DNA of 64,000 nucleotides from assembly GCF_029338295.1 (NCBI RefSeq), contig NZ_CP119791.1, positions 310,001 through 374,000 on the forward strand, written 5' to 3'. The stretch is from Haladaptatus sp. QDMS2. Lineage in GTDB: Archaea; Halobacteriota; Halobacteria; Halobacteriales; Halococcaceae. The notes under the pieces were generated by a model. The model made no database searches. It was not told the origin of the DNA and was given only the letters and a program-made list of their open reading frames with translations. The position numbers were made by a program, and so were the translations under genes. This document shows positions 39,690 through 49,167 of the stretch, piece by piece (the stretch's first letter is position 1; the number at the start of each line of letters is the position of its first letter).

Positions 39690-41675
39690 CTATATCGCGC
39701 CGTTCGAACAGAGCATGACGTCTCCGTTCGAGTAGAGGTTGTCCATCCCCGTGCGACAGAGTCGCTCTGGCGGGATGTCGCGAATCGTGGCCACGCTCGT
39801 GTTACTGCCTTCCGGGAAGTTCCGGAAGAACGTCGCCTTCTCGCTTTGCGCCCCGCGATACATCACCACGTCGTGGGTGACGGGGTCGGTGTCGTTTATC
39901 GTGGCCGCGCCGGCCATGTAGGTGTCAGACCTGAAGAACACCGTCTGGTACGGATGGTCCGTGTAGATCACCTCGTTGGGCAGAATCTCCTCTGAGTCAG
40001 GCCGTCCGGTCATCGTGCCGACGGTGTGGACGGCGTCGAGTTCCTGTTCGGTGTACGAGAGGCGAGCGCGGTTGTCGTCGAACACCGGGTTGTCGATGGC
40101 CCCGTGGCTGGACATGAGCATCATCCCCGGGAACACGAGGACGAAGATGAGCATGACCGCCACCACGACCTTCGGGTAGAGGTTGAACGACATGTGGCGC
40201 ACGCCGATCGCGCCCATGATTGCGAGTGGTGCGTAGAGGAACGCGAACCACCGCTGTGGGATGAAGTTCCGAATCCCGAACATCGGCAGGCCGAGCACGA
40301 ACACGAGCATGATGACGCTCGCGATGAGCAGGGTGAACACGGAGTGGCGAGAGCGTTCGCGCCGGAGGACGTAGAGACAGCCGACGATGGCGACGAACAG
40401 CAACAGCAGGAAGCCGACGGTGTCCACGTACTGGGCGATTTGTTCGATGAGGGTCGGCCCCTCGCCCGCGACAACCCCACTGGCCCCGCCACCGCCGCTC
40501 GCCAGGTTCAGGAACCCAGCACTGTCGGCGACGGTTTCTCTGAGGTAGTTGAGGACGGTTTCGAGGAACGAATTCCCGCGATACGGCGTGAACGACCACA
40601 TGAACGTGATGAACCCGGCGTCGAACACGAGCAGGCCGGAGAGGTTCACCGCGGGGGTGAAACTCACCACGTCGGGGCGGACGGGGGTCGGACTGAACAG
40701 GTCGATGCTCAGGATGACCTGGGCGACGACAGCGGCCCCGATGACCACCATCATGATGAACGACGACACCTGGTGGGTGAGGATGAGCGCGACGCTGAAG
40801 AACAGCAAGAGCGCAAGGTCCTTCAGTTCGTGTTCGGTCTGCATCACCCGAACCATCGCGTAGAGAACACCGAGGAACAGCAGGAGGCCGTGACTCGTCG
40901 GAATGAGGTGCATACCCCACTCGATGACGTAGTCGCCGATGCCGTACATCACGGCGGCGAACAGCGCCCACCGCGTTGCCACGAGCAGGCGCGTCGTCAT
41001 GTAGATGAGCAGCGCCGCGAACGGCATCGCGAGACCGAGCGAGAGGTAGAGCGCGTCACGCAGGGTCACGTCGAAAAGGATGGCGACGCCGGCCACCAGC
41101 AGGTGGAAGAACGGCGCGGCGAAGTGCTTGTTGTCGCTAATCGCGCTGAGACTACGCTGTTCGTAGACTGGCCGGGCAATCTGCTCCATGTGGGTCCAGA
41201 TGTCGATGCCGATGTAACCCGGCGAGGTGAACAGCGCGGCGAGACGGAGCACGCCCACGAACGCCAAAATCTGGATGAGCATCCAGCGCGGACGCAGGTC
41301 TGAATCCGGCGCGAACAGCACCTGAATCAGAATGAGCGTCCCGATGACGGCCGACACGTCCATGAACAGGCCGACGCGTCCCCCGAAGATGGAGGCAATC
41401 ATGATGAGCGCGGCGATGCCGGTGAACACCACGCTCGGGAGGAGTCTGGCGATACCCGGCGGGAGCGTCGGGTGGCCAACGGTCTCTCCGCCCTCGAATC
41501 GCAGGGTCAGGAGATAGAGGATACACGCCGTCCCGAGGACGAGCGGAATCGTTTTGATGTAAATCTGGGAGGCGAAAAACCGCAGCGGGAACAGCAGTAT
41601 CGCCATCAGCAGGCCGAGGACGGCCGCGTCTCTGTCGAGGTGGCGGTAGGCCAGCATCCGGCGGAGTCTACCCAT
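39690..41675 (-). CDS. Large multi-pass membrane protein, GT-C-like
   Basis: A 661-aa protein with about 14-16 transmembrane helices and a C-terminal soluble domain (~530-661). The loop GYIGIDIWTHMEQIARPV has an acidic pair region reminiscent of GT-C glycosyltransferases, and YRGNSFLETV follows in another outer loop. It may be a glycosyltransferase using a lipid-linked sugar or a glycan polymerase. Assignment is by topology and context only. The ATG at 41675 overlaps the GT4 stop by 8 bp, so it is the last gene of the glycan operon. Confidence 0.65.
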   Translation of the reverse strand: MGRLRRMLAYRHLDRDAAVLGLLMAILLFPLRFFASQIYIKTIPLVLGTACILYLLTLRFEGGETVGHPTLPPGIARLLPSVVFTGIAALIMIASIFGGRVGLFMDVSAVIGTLILIQVLFAPDSDLRPRWMLIQILAFVGVLRLAALFTSPGYIGIDIWTHMEQIARPVYEQRSLSAISDNKHFAAPFFHLLVAGVAILFDVTLRDALYLSLGLAMPFAALLIYMTTRLLVATRWALFAAVMYGIGDYVIEWGMHLIPTSHGLLLFLGVLYAMVRVMQTEHELKDLALLLFFSVALILTHQVSSFIMMVVIGAAVVAQVILSIDLFSPTPVRPDVVSFTPAVNLSGLLVFDAGFITFMWSFTPYRGNSFLETVLNYLRETVADSAGFLNLASGGGGASGVVAGEGPTLIEQIAQYVDTVGFLLLLFVAIVGCLYVLRRERSRHSVFTLLIASVIMLVFVLGLPMFGIRNFIPQRWFAFLYAPLAIMGAIGVRHMSFNLYPKVVVAVMLIFVLVFPGMMLMSSHGAIDNPVFDDNRARLSYTEQELDAVHTVGTMTGRPDSEEILPNEVIYTDHPYQTVFFRSDTYMAGAATINDTDPVTHDVVMYRGAQSEKATFFRNFPEGSNTSVATIRDIPPERLCRTGMDNLYSNGDVMLCSNGAI

Positions 41676-42597
41676 GGCGCACCTCCACCATCGGACAGGT
41701 AACGTCGTGATAGACCGAGAGCAGACGGTCGGTCATCTCGTCGATACTCAGACAGTCGATGGTCTCGCGGCCGTCAGAGCGGTCGCCGGATTCTGCGACC
41801 TGCTGGATGCCGGCCACGAGTTCGTCGTCGGTGTCTGCGACGATGCTGTTCGCCACCGGTTCGAGCACGTCGCGGGCGAACCCGACGTCGGTCGAGACCA
41901 CGGGCACGTTGCACGCCGCGGCCTCTTTGACGACCATGGGTCCACTCTCGCGTTTCGAGGTGACGAGCAACAGGTCGCTCGCGTTGAAGTAGTACGGCAT
42001 CTCGTCGTAGTCAACTCCTGAAATCGGTCTGAGGGTGACGTCACCCTCTGTGGCGTCGACCACTCGCTTCGCTCGCGAGTAGTCTTTCACGTCGCGCTCG
42101 GTGTCGTATGGGAACAGGGCGACGGTTTCGTCTGCGTCCCAGCCGAGTTGCTCGCGCGCCTCGGCCTGGTCGATGGGCCGGAACAGGTCGGTGTCCACGC
42201 CGAACGGAATCACGGTGTGGTCCACGTCGAGTCGCTTTGCGAGGGTCTTCGAGGGTACTACCACGGCGTCGGCGCGGCGGGCGCACTGTTCTGAAAGTTT
42301 CTGGAGCCACGTCGGCCCCATGAGGTCCGTCCCCCAGAACGTCAGGACGACGGGCCGCCGAGGCTGGGCGAGCGCGAACGGGGCGGTCAACCCGAAGTTC
42401 GCGTGCACGACGTCGGCTCCAGAGAGCGAGGCGCGAAGCACCTCGGGGACGTATTCGGCGAACTCGCGGGGGCCGCGGCCGCCGGTTTCGGGGCGTGGAA
42501 TCGGGTGGACGGGGGCGGCAACGCCGCGAGATTCGAGTCCCTCGACTTGCTGGTCGAAAAATGGCCGCGGGGTCGTCACGAGTTGGAGAGCCTTCAT
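41668..42597 (-). CDS. Family-4 glycosyltransferase
   Basis: A 309-aa GT-B glycosyltransferase. N-terminal Rossmann half (VVLTFWGTDLMG) and C-terminal half with the GT4 signature ESGPMVVKEAAACNVPVVS. It is somewhat short at the N-terminus relative to typical GT4 (~370 aa). The ATG at 42597 overlaps the DUF354 stop (ATGA). A longer open frame upstream is antisense-type Arg-rich and rejected. Confidence 0.88.
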   Translation of the reverse strand: MKALQLVTTPRPFFDQQVEGLESRGVAAPVHPIPRPETGGRGPREFAEYVPEVLRASLSGADVVHANFGLTAPFALAQPRRPVVLTFWGTDLMGPTWLQKLSEQCARRADAVVVPSKTLAKRLDVDHTVIPFGVDTDLFRPIDQAEAREQLGWDADETVALFPYDTERDVKDYSRAKRVVDATEGDVTLRPISGVDYDEMPYYFNASDLLLVTSKRESGPMVVKEAAACNVPVVSTDVGFARDVLEPVANSIVADTDDELVAGIQQVAESGDRSDGRETIDCLSIDEMTDRLLSVYHDVTCPMVEVRHG

Positions 42598-43613
42598 GCA
42601 GTCACCTCCTGAAGGTGGTTCAAAATCACGTCGGTCGTATCGACCTTGTCCGCGAGAAGCGTCTCGCGTTTTGTTGCCCAGTCGTCGTCGTTTTCGAGGA
42701 TGGAGACGGCCTGTTCGAGTGCCTGTTCGTGGCGGCCGTCGCCGTTGCAGTTGAACAGGAGGCCGTATTCCTCGTCGAGTTCGTCTGTGTAGCCCATAGT
42801 GAGGGTGTTTACGTAAACAGCGGGCGTGCCGAGGACCGCACTCTCCGCGGCCATCGTCGCGCCCTCGCCGATGAAGAGGTCGGCCGCGCCGAGCAGGTGG
42901 TGAATCTCGTGTGGCTCGACCGAAATCTGCTTCTCCCGCAGTGATTCGGGGAAGTCGCCTTCGGCGGTGATGACGACGTCTGCGCCTGTGGCTTCGAGTC
43001 GGGAGACGACTTCTTCGACGTCGTCGAAGCCGCCATTGCCCACGTCGTGGGACGCGCCCCACTCGACGAGGCGGAGGACGACGAGTTTGTCGTCCGTCTC
43101 GGCTACTTCGGGGACTTTCGACTCGTCTACCTCGAATCGGTCGGGGTGGAGATAGGCGAGTTCGTGGTAGCCCGGATAGCGTTTCTGGTGGGGGCCGATC
43201 GTGTCGCGGTAGCAGTCAGGGGTCGCAATGCGGTGGGCGAACGGATAGGCGAGGCCCTTGATGATGGCTGCGTGTTCCGTGTCGTAGAACACGAGGCTCT
43301 TCGCGCCGACGAGTCGGGAGACGTGCGCCGCGGCCACCCCGCCGATGGCGGTGATGACGTCGGGCTGAATCTCGCGGGCTCGGTTGAGCAGACGGGCCTC
43401 GTAGACGGCCTGGACGCGGGCGAGCTGTGAGAGGCCGCTACCCGCGCCGGCGAGCACCTCGTGGTTGATGTCGAAGCGGTCTAAGAGCGCGAGGGCCATC
43501 TCTTTGTCCCGGGCGAAGACGTGGACCTCGTGGCCCTCGGCTTCGAGTTCCGCGATTGCGTGGCGGAAGAAGTGTACGTGGGCCGGGTGCTGGATGGTGA
43601 CCATCACGCGCAT
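42594..43613 (-). CDS. DUF354 family protein (GT-B fold)
   Basis: A 339-aa protein. N-terminus VMVTIQHPAHVHFFRHAI and the block DLFIGEGATMAAESAVLGTPAVYVN match DUF354, a UDP-GlcNAc-2-epimerase/GT-B-like family common in archaeal glycan loci. It is likely a glycosyltransferase or a sugar epimerase; the sequence does not decide. Start and stop overlap neighbours by ATGA on both sides. Confidence 0.82.
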   Translation of the reverse strand: MRVMVTIQHPAHVHFFRHAIAELEAEGHEVHVFARDKEMALALLDRFDINHEVLAGAGSGLSQLARVQAVYEARLLNRAREIQPDVITAIGGVAAAHVSRLVGAKSLVFYDTEHAAIIKGLAYPFAHRIATPDCYRDTIGPHQKRYPGYHELAYLHPDRFEVDESKVPEVAETDDKLVVLRLVEWGASHDVGNGGFDDVEEVVSRLEATGADVVITAEGDFPESLREKQISVEPHEIHHLLGAADLFIGEGATMAAESAVLGTPAVYVNTLTMGYTDELDEEYGLLFNCNGDGRHEQALEQAVSILENDDDWATKRETLLADKVDTTDVILNHLQEVTA

Positions 43614-44617
43614 CAAGCGGGCACCTCCAGGTGTTCGTTGGCCGCGTGGTCGAAGCTAATCGCCAGCAGGACGAACAGCGTCGCGAACAGCCCCGACACG
43701 ATGGTCGTAGCGAACGCCACCAGTGCGGAGCCAACCGTGAACAGCGTTACGAGCGTTGCGACCAGCAGAACGCCGGTCAGGCCGATGGTGGCCAGCCCGG
43801 CGAGGTAGAACAGCGCCAGCGGGTGAAAGCCCGTGACGAGGTACTTTTTCTTCAGGCGGCCGAGGAAGTTCCGGAACAACATTCCCGACACCTTCGGGAT
43901 GTAGGAGCCGTAGTCGATGGAACTCTCCTCGTCGCCGTACTCTGCGGGCATCGCCACGTCGGCGACCCGCATGTCGTGGACGTTCAGTCTGACGAGCAAC
44001 TCGTTGCAGTAGCCGTAGTACTCGTACAGGCTCTGGATGTCCACGGCGTTGAGTGCGTCGTGGCTGATGGCGGTGTAGCCGTTTTGCGAATCGGCGATTT
44101 GCCAGTAGCCACTCGCGATTTTGGTCAGAAACGAGAGCATCACGTTTCCGATAAGCCGGAAGCGAGGCATCGCGTCGAGGAACGCCGGCTCTGCGAGCCG
44201 GTTGCCCTTCGTATAGTCTGCCTCTCCGGCGACGATAGGATCGAGAAGGTCGGTGAGTCGGTCGGGGTCCATCTGGCCGTCGGCGTCCAACGTAGAGGTC
44301 ACGTCGACGCCGTCTTCCAGTGCCCGGCGGTAGCCCGTCTTCAGGGCACCGCCGGCCCCCCGGTTGATTTCGTGCTGTATCGGGACGACACGACGGTCGA
44401 ACGCGACGCCGCCGTCTGCAACAGGTGCCGTTTCGCGGTCGGCGCTGTTGAGGCGGTCTGCGGCCTCGCGAATCTCCGTCCAGGTTTCGTCGGTGGAGGC
44501 GTCGTCGATGGCGTAGATGCGGTCTACGTACTCGGGGATGCCGTCGATGACGTCACCGACGAATCCCGCTTCGTTGTAGGCTGGCACGACGACGCCGACC
44601 GTGTGCCCCCGATACAT
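43613..44617 (-). CDS. Family-2 glycosyltransferase, dolichol-phosphate-sugar synthase type
   Basis: A 334-aa GT2: VVVPAYNEAGFVGDVI, IDDASTDET and the DxD TLDADGQMDPD. Two C-terminal helices (~265-325) anchor it, as in dolichol-phosphate mannose/glucose synthases such as AglJ. The conserved GYTAISHDAL and GYCNELLVRL fit that group. It probably loads a sugar onto the lipid carrier. It begins 2 bp after the dehydrogenase stop. Confidence 0.9.
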   Translation of the reverse strand: MYRGHTVGVVVPAYNEAGFVGDVIDGIPEYVDRIYAIDDASTDETWTEIREAADRLNSADRETAPVADGGVAFDRRVVPIQHEINRGAGGALKTGYRRALEDGVDVTSTLDADGQMDPDRLTDLLDPIVAGEADYTKGNRLAEPAFLDAMPRFRLIGNVMLSFLTKIASGYWQIADSQNGYTAISHDALNAVDIQSLYEYYGYCNELLVRLNVHDMRVADVAMPAEYGDEESSIDYGSYIPKVSGMLFRNFLGRLKKKYLVTGFHPLALFYLAGLATIGLTGVLLVATLVTLFTVGSALVAFATTIVSGLFATLFVLLAISFDHAANEHLEVPA

Positions 44618-44619
44618 TC

Positions 44620-45969
44620 TCAGACCCTCCGGAACGTGAACTCCAGGCCGTCTGCGTCCGCTGGGTCGAAGAAGTTGTCCACGTCGACGATGACGGGGGT
44701 ACCGCTCATCTGACCAACTATGTCGGGTAGGTCGATGTCCGTGAACGCCGTGTGACCCGTCGTCAGCAGAACGCCGTCGATGTCGCTGAAGTCTAGTTCT
44801 TCCTGGATGTCGATGCCGAAGGCATCACGCATCGCCTCGGGTTCCGCGTGGGGGTCGAACCCGGAGATGTCGATCTGGTACTCGTCTAAGGCCTCGATGA
44901 TCTCCTTTACCTTCGAGGTGCGGATGTCTGCGACGTCCGGCTTGTAGGAGAGACCGAGGATGAGGATGCGGCTGTCCTTCAGGACTTTGCCGCTCTCGTT
45001 GAGCGCCTTGATGGTCTGGTTTGCGACGTGTGCCGGCATTCGCTCGTTGACCTCGCGGCCAGTGAGCGTCAGGTCGGGGGAGACACCCTCCTGTTCTGCG
45101 CGGTAGGCGAGGAAGAACGGGTCCACTGGGATGCAGTGGCCGCCGACGAGGCCGGGGCGGTAGTCGTGGAAGTTCCACTTCGTTCCGGCGGCTTCGAGCA
45201 CCGCGTGGGTGTCGATGTCGATTTTGTCGAAAATCATCGCCAGTTCGTTTACGAGGGCGATGTTGATGTCACGCTGGACGTTCTCGACTGCCTTCGCGGC
45301 CTCTGCAGTCTCGATGCTCGGGGCCTTGTGGATGCCAGCATCGACGACGGTACCGTAGAGTTCGGCGAGGTCGTCGCGAACCGCGTCGTTCTGGCCGGAG
45401 ACGATTTTCACGACCTGCGCGAGGCCGTGTTCTTCGTCGCCGGGGGTGGCGCGTTCCGGCGAGTAGCCGACGAAGAAGTCCTCGCCGTTTCGAAGTCCGG
45501 ATTCCTCTTCGAGAGCGGGAACGACCACGTCGCGGGTCGCGCCGGGGTAGACGGTCGATTCGAGGACGACGGTCGTGCCGGGGGACATGTGCGTGCCGAC
45601 GGTCCGGGCAGCGCTCTCGACGAAGTCCAGGTTCGGGTTCTTCAGGTCGTCGATGGGCGTCGGGACGGCGATGGTGACGTACTGGGCCTCGTTGATCGCC
45701 TTCGGGTCGGTCGTGAAGGTGACTTCACTCCCCTCGATGGCGTCGTCGCCGAGGTCGCCGGTGGTGTCCGTGCCACCGTTCAGGGTGTCTACTTTCTGTT
45801 CACTGATGTCGAAGCCGATGACGGAGTGACCCGCCCGGTCGAACGCGACGGCGAGTGGCAGACCCACGTAGCCGAGGCCGACCACGGCGATGGTCGCTCC
45901 GTCTGCGATGTCCGTGCCCTCTGTGGCAGCTGACTGCTGAATCTCGAGGTCGTCGATGGTGGAATTCAT
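44620..45969 (-). CDS. Nucleotide-sugar dehydrogenase (UDP-GlcNAc/ManNAc 6-dehydrogenase type)
   Basis: A 449-aa protein. NAD motif VVGLGYVGLP near residue 29; conserved VPTPID; catalytic Cys in GGHCIPVDP (about 280); C-terminal half with GLSYKPDVADIRTSK. It oxidises a UDP-sugar C6 to the uronate. The motifs fit the WecC/WbpA/TviB group rather than UDP-glucose dehydrogenase, but the sugar is uncertain. This would supply acidic sugars to the glycan. Confidence 0.88.
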   Translation of the reverse strand: MNSTIDDLEIQQSAATEGTDIADGATIAVVGLGYVGLPLAVAFDRAGHSVIGFDISEQKVDTLNGGTDTTGDLGDDAIEGSEVTFTTDPKAINEAQYVTIAVPTPIDDLKNPNLDFVESAARTVGTHMSPGTTVVLESTVYPGATRDVVVPALEEESGLRNGEDFFVGYSPERATPGDEEHGLAQVVKIVSGQNDAVRDDLAELYGTVVDAGIHKAPSIETAEAAKAVENVQRDINIALVNELAMIFDKIDIDTHAVLEAAGTKWNFHDYRPGLVGGHCIPVDPFFLAYRAEQEGVSPDLTLTGREVNERMPAHVANQTIKALNESGKVLKDSRILILGLSYKPDVADIRTSKVKEIIEALDEYQIDISGFDPHAEPEAMRDAFGIDIQEELDFSDIDGVLLTTGHTAFTDIDLPDIVGQMSGTPVIVDVDNFFDPADADGLEFTFRRV

Positions 45970-45971
45970 GA

Positions 45972-46085
45972 TTATGCGGTTTCGGGGGTAGACTCACCGG
46001 TTTCGCCGGGTGAGCGGCGGCGTTTGAGCGCGAGTACGATTCCGACCACACCGATGATGGCCAGGAGTTTTCTTGGGGGTTTCAT
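45972..46085 (-). CDS. 37-aa single-pass membrane protein
   Basis: ATG at 46085, TAA at 45972-45974, ending 2 bp before the dehydrogenase start. The protein starts MKPPRKLLAIIGVVGIVLAL, then KRRR and a polar tail (SPGETGESTPETA). It is one hydrophobic helix flanked by positive charges. Codon use is normal for the window. Its position as first gene of the glycan operon makes it likely real; function unknown. Confidence 0.6.
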   Translation of the reverse strand: MKPPRKLLAIIGVVGIVLALKRRRSPGETGESTPETA

Positions 46086-46397
46086 AGTTCTCGATCTCCC
46101 GAGCCGGGGGCGACCCAGCTTTCGGGCTCTGTTCTTCGCTCAAGCAGCTAACCTCCTTATTATACGGCAGCTAAGGCCCTGGCTGTGTGATTGCGTACCG
46201 TGGCTTTGCCCCCCCGTAAGCGCCAGTTCAGCTGGGAGGTAGCAAATTTTGCCGCCAAAACGGTGCAAACCTCAAATCCTGGGGTTATGAACGCTTAGAA
46301 ACGGTTTTACAACCGAATTAAACGCTTGAAACCCGACGTAACCTACTGCAAACACCGGCTCCCTTTATCATGTACTCTCCAGTAAGCTTGAGCAACC
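46086..46397. other. Divergent control region of the glycan operon and the HTH protein
   Basis: About 310 bp. It contains TATTATAC near 46158 (toward either strand), a T/A-rich stretch 46240-46330 and CTTTATCATG before the plus-strand gene. No gene seen. Confidence 0.5.
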
Positions 46398-47036
46398 ATG
46401 AGCACCCAACCCCACGATGCAGAATCCGGCGCTGCGGCCGATATCGCAGACGTTGTGACAGCGCCCGTCGAACCGTTGTCGAAAGACGACACGTTCCATC
46501 TCCTCCAGAACGAGCGCCGTCGAATGGCACTCGCGTACCTGAACCAGCAAACGGGCACCGTCGAGATGCGTGACGTGGCAGAGCAGGTGGCCGCGTGGGA
46601 GAACGACACGACGGTCCAGCAGCTCCACTCTGACGAGCGCCAGCGCGTGTACATCGCGCTCTACCAGACCCACCTCCCCAAGCTCGACGACTCCGGCGTC
46701 ATCAGCTACAATCAGAGCCGCGGTCTTATCGAGATGACCTCCCACGTTGCCGACCTCTGTGAGTACATCGACCTCCCACAGGTCGACGACGCGCCCTCAA
46801 GCTCCGCGGCTCAGACCGCTGACGCCACAGACGCAGACGCAGCCCAGCCAGCCTACGACCTCGAATGGAGCGACTACTACCTCGGGCTCTCGGGCGTGAG
46901 CACCCTCGCGCTTCTCGCCTCCGCTGCCGGGTTCATTCCGGCGACGATAATCCCTCAATTTGCGATAGTTGTTCTCGTCGTGGCCGCCTTCACCCTGAGT
47001 GCGGCGGGGCAGGCGTTCCTCGCTCGAACCGCATAA
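46398..47036 (+). CDS. Membrane-anchored winged-helix protein
   Basis: A 212-aa protein. Residues ~28-120 form a winged-helix-like domain common in haloarchaea (FHLLQNERRRMALAYLNQQ ... RQRVYIALYQTHLPKLDDSG). An Ala/Asp-rich linker is followed by two C-terminal helices (LSGVSTLALLASAAGFIP and IVVLVVAAFTLSAAG). Such proteins are thought to be regulators held at the membrane; targets unknown. Its location between glycan operons suggests control of surface genes. Confidence 0.78.
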   Translation: MSTQPHDAESGAAADIADVVTAPVEPLSKDDTFHLLQNERRRMALAYLNQQTGTVEMRDVAEQVAAWENDTTVQQLHSDERQRVYIALYQTHLPKLDDSGVISYNQSRGLIEMTSHVADLCEYIDLPQVDDAPSSSAAQTADATDADAAQPAYDLEWSDYYLGLSGVSTLALLASAAGFIPATIIPQFAIVVLVVAAFTLSAAGQAFLARTA

Positions 47037-47413
47037 CCGCTGGCGATTTGACGGCTCTCCGCCACATCTTTTGTATCCACTAATCATTAAATTCTACCTT
47101 TCTTATATTTTCCAAAAGACTAATACAGCAGACAGACCTTCTCTTATCTGTGACCGTCGGGGCTCCCAGACGAAATATATTAACCTACCTCTCTCATCTA
47201 TCCAGTATTAAGGCCGTTCCCACACGGGGTCATAACCCGGCACATTTGGAAGCCTCGGCCACCGTTACGTGGATACGAGTACGAACATAATGAGCCACTA
47301 TTCACGACACTCCGGCTGCACCGCATCGGGTGCCAGGAGCGTCGGGTACTGGTCGGCAAGCGGACAGCGAGACGGCTCACGGGTAGCCCGTCTCACTGGA
47401 GGGCAGCCCGGGT
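47037..47413. other. AT-rich intergenic region upstream of the Ca-repeat HTH protein
   Basis: About 380 bp. 47085-47215 is strongly AT-rich and includes AAATATATTAAC (TATA-like). Closer to the gene is a hairpin with arms GAGACGG (47369-47375) and CCGTCTC (47388-47394), then GGAGGG before the start. The long leader and hairpin may be regulatory. Confidence 0.5.
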
Positions 47414-48847
47414 ATGAAAACTGAGCAACTCCGACGAGTGCTGGTTCTTTTTGCTGTCTGTCTCGTTTTCGCTTCCGGACTGGCAGCCCCCGCAGCGGCC
47501 AGTACGCACGCCCTTCCCGGCGTCGAGATAACGAACGTTTCCCACGGTGGCGGCGGCATCATCGAGACGGACAACGGAACGACGTACGTCTGGCAAGATG
47601 GCGCCCAATCGCTCGACGTAACGTTCACGCCATCGTCCGAGGTGAAGAGCTATCGCGTCTGTGTCTCCCACGTTGCGAGCGACGGAACCTCGACACAACT
47701 TGCCTGTAAGGACAAGTCCACGAGCGCAGAAGAGGAGACGCTCTCGCTTTCGTACGACAGCCTCCCAGAAGGCGCAACGGGCGCGGGGTCGCTCAAAATC
47801 GACCTCTACAACATCCAGTCGTTCGACCGAGAGAAGGTCGATTCGAAGTCCATCTCCACCTACGTCCTCGTGAAAGCCGCAGACGAGGACGGCGACGGCC
47901 TGACGAACCAGGAAGAGGTCAAAATGGAACTCGATTTCATGACGGCCGACACCGACGGTGATGGGCTCGACGACGGGGTGGAAATCGCCGATTACCAGAC
48001 GGACCCAGCGACCGCAGATTCCGACGAGGACGGTGCCCGTGACGGCATCGAAGTCCAGCGCGGAACGGACCCGACGGACCCCGATTCTGACAACGACGGC
48101 GTTCTCGACGGCGAGGAACTCGAAGTCACTGACCCACTCGATAACGATACTGACGACGATGGCCTGAACGACGGTAAGGAGGACTCCATCGGGACTGACC
48201 CGACCCGAGTCGATACCGACAGCGACGGGCTGGACGATGCGGCCGAAGTCGAAGCACACACCGACCCACTCAACGGGGATTCAGACAGTGACGGCCTCGA
48301 CGACGGCGCGGAAGCCCGTCTCGGCACGAACCCGCTTTCGCCCGATACCGACGACGACGGGCTCTCAGACCGCACGGAAATCGACTGGGGGACCGACCCG
48401 CTCAACGGGCTCACCGTCTGGTTGCTCGGTACCGGAACACTGCTCGGTCTCGGCGGTATCGCGGGACTCGTGTGGTGGCAACGCGACGAGGTTCTTCCGC
48501 CGAGCAACCCCGTGCAACGGCCACTCGACACGGCTGTCCCCTCAGAAGTCGCAGACGTGAGCGACGACGACCCGGAACCACTCGTCGAACCGGCAGCCGA
48601 GTCAATTCCGGACACGGACCTGCTGCCCCCAGAGCAGTACATCAACCGTCTGCTCACCCAGCGAGGCGGCCAGATGAAGCAGACGGACATCGTCGACGAA
48701 ACCGGCTGGTCGAAGGCGAAGGTCAGCCGCGAGCTCTCGAAGATGGAGGAAAACGGCACCATCAGCCGATTCCGCATCGGGCGCGGCAACATCGTGACCC
48801 TCTCTGGCCACGAACCGGAGGCGGCGAAGTCCCAGGTCGAAGACTGA
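47414..48847 (+). CDS. Transmembrane protein with extracellular Ca-binding repeats and cytoplasmic winged helix
   Basis: A 477-aa protein in four parts. Signal peptide (1-29, VFASGLAAPAAAS). An extracellular region with eight thrombospondin-type-3-like calcium loops (DxDxDG, residues ~156-325, e.g. DTDGDGLDDGVE). A transmembrane helix (~333-355, WLLGTGTLLGLGGIAGLVWW). A cytoplasmic winged helix (~410-465, GGQMKQTDIVDETGWSKAKV). This suggests a one-component regulator reading an external signal such as divalent cation, or surface-glycan binding. The DNA target is unknown. Confidence 0.85.
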   Translation: MKTEQLRRVLVLFAVCLVFASGLAAPAAASTHALPGVEITNVSHGGGGIIETDNGTTYVWQDGAQSLDVTFTPSSEVKSYRVCVSHVASDGTSTQLACKDKSTSAEEETLSLSYDSLPEGATGAGSLKIDLYNIQSFDREKVDSKSISTYVLVKAADEDGDGLTNQEEVKMELDFMTADTDGDGLDDGVEIADYQTDPATADSDEDGARDGIEVQRGTDPTDPDSDNDGVLDGEELEVTDPLDNDTDDDGLNDGKEDSIGTDPTRVDTDSDGLDDAAEVEAHTDPLNGDSDSDGLDDGAEARLGTNPLSPDTDDDGLSDRTEIDWGTDPLNGLTVWLLGTGTLLGLGGIAGLVWWQRDEVLPPSNPVQRPLDTAVPSEVADVSDDDPEPLVEPAAESIPDTDLLPPEQYINRLLTQRGGQMKQTDIVDETGWSKAKVSRELSKMEENGTISRFRIGRGNIVTLSGHEPEAAKSQVED

Positions 48848-49167
48848 CGGCGGCCCTCAGTCGCTCGGAATCACACACTTGTCCACATTTCAGGCCACTT
48901 TCGCCCGCGAGTGGTAAGCTTAGATGATAAATAAACCGCTACTTAGCCGGTGTATAGTAAGGGAGGGAGAGTTTCATCGATAGGTTACGGGTCGCCCGCT
49001 GGCCCCATCCAACCCATGCCCATGAACTCATCCAATCCATCCATGGACCGAAAGCCAACCACCGCCACGACTGCGGTTGCCGCCTCGCAGCACGCCTCCA
49101 CGTGGCTCTCGACGACAGCGCAATCGGTACAGCCAATTGACCTTGCTCACGGTGGGAGGGCCGGATA
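48848..49167. other. Long leader of glmS
   Basis: About 320 bp. A TATA-like GATAAATAAAC near 48925 points to transcription start about 48950, giving a ~215-nt leader before glmS. A possible 50-aa frame (ATG 49016 or 49022 to TAA 49166-49168) overlaps the glmS start as TAATG. It is not a strong gene, so the leader may instead be an RNA control element. Confidence 0.4.

Noticed and set aside
40026-41303. Plus-strand open frame of ~425 aa, Glu/Arg/His-rich
   Set aside because: Antisense shadow of the large membrane protein; no family pattern.
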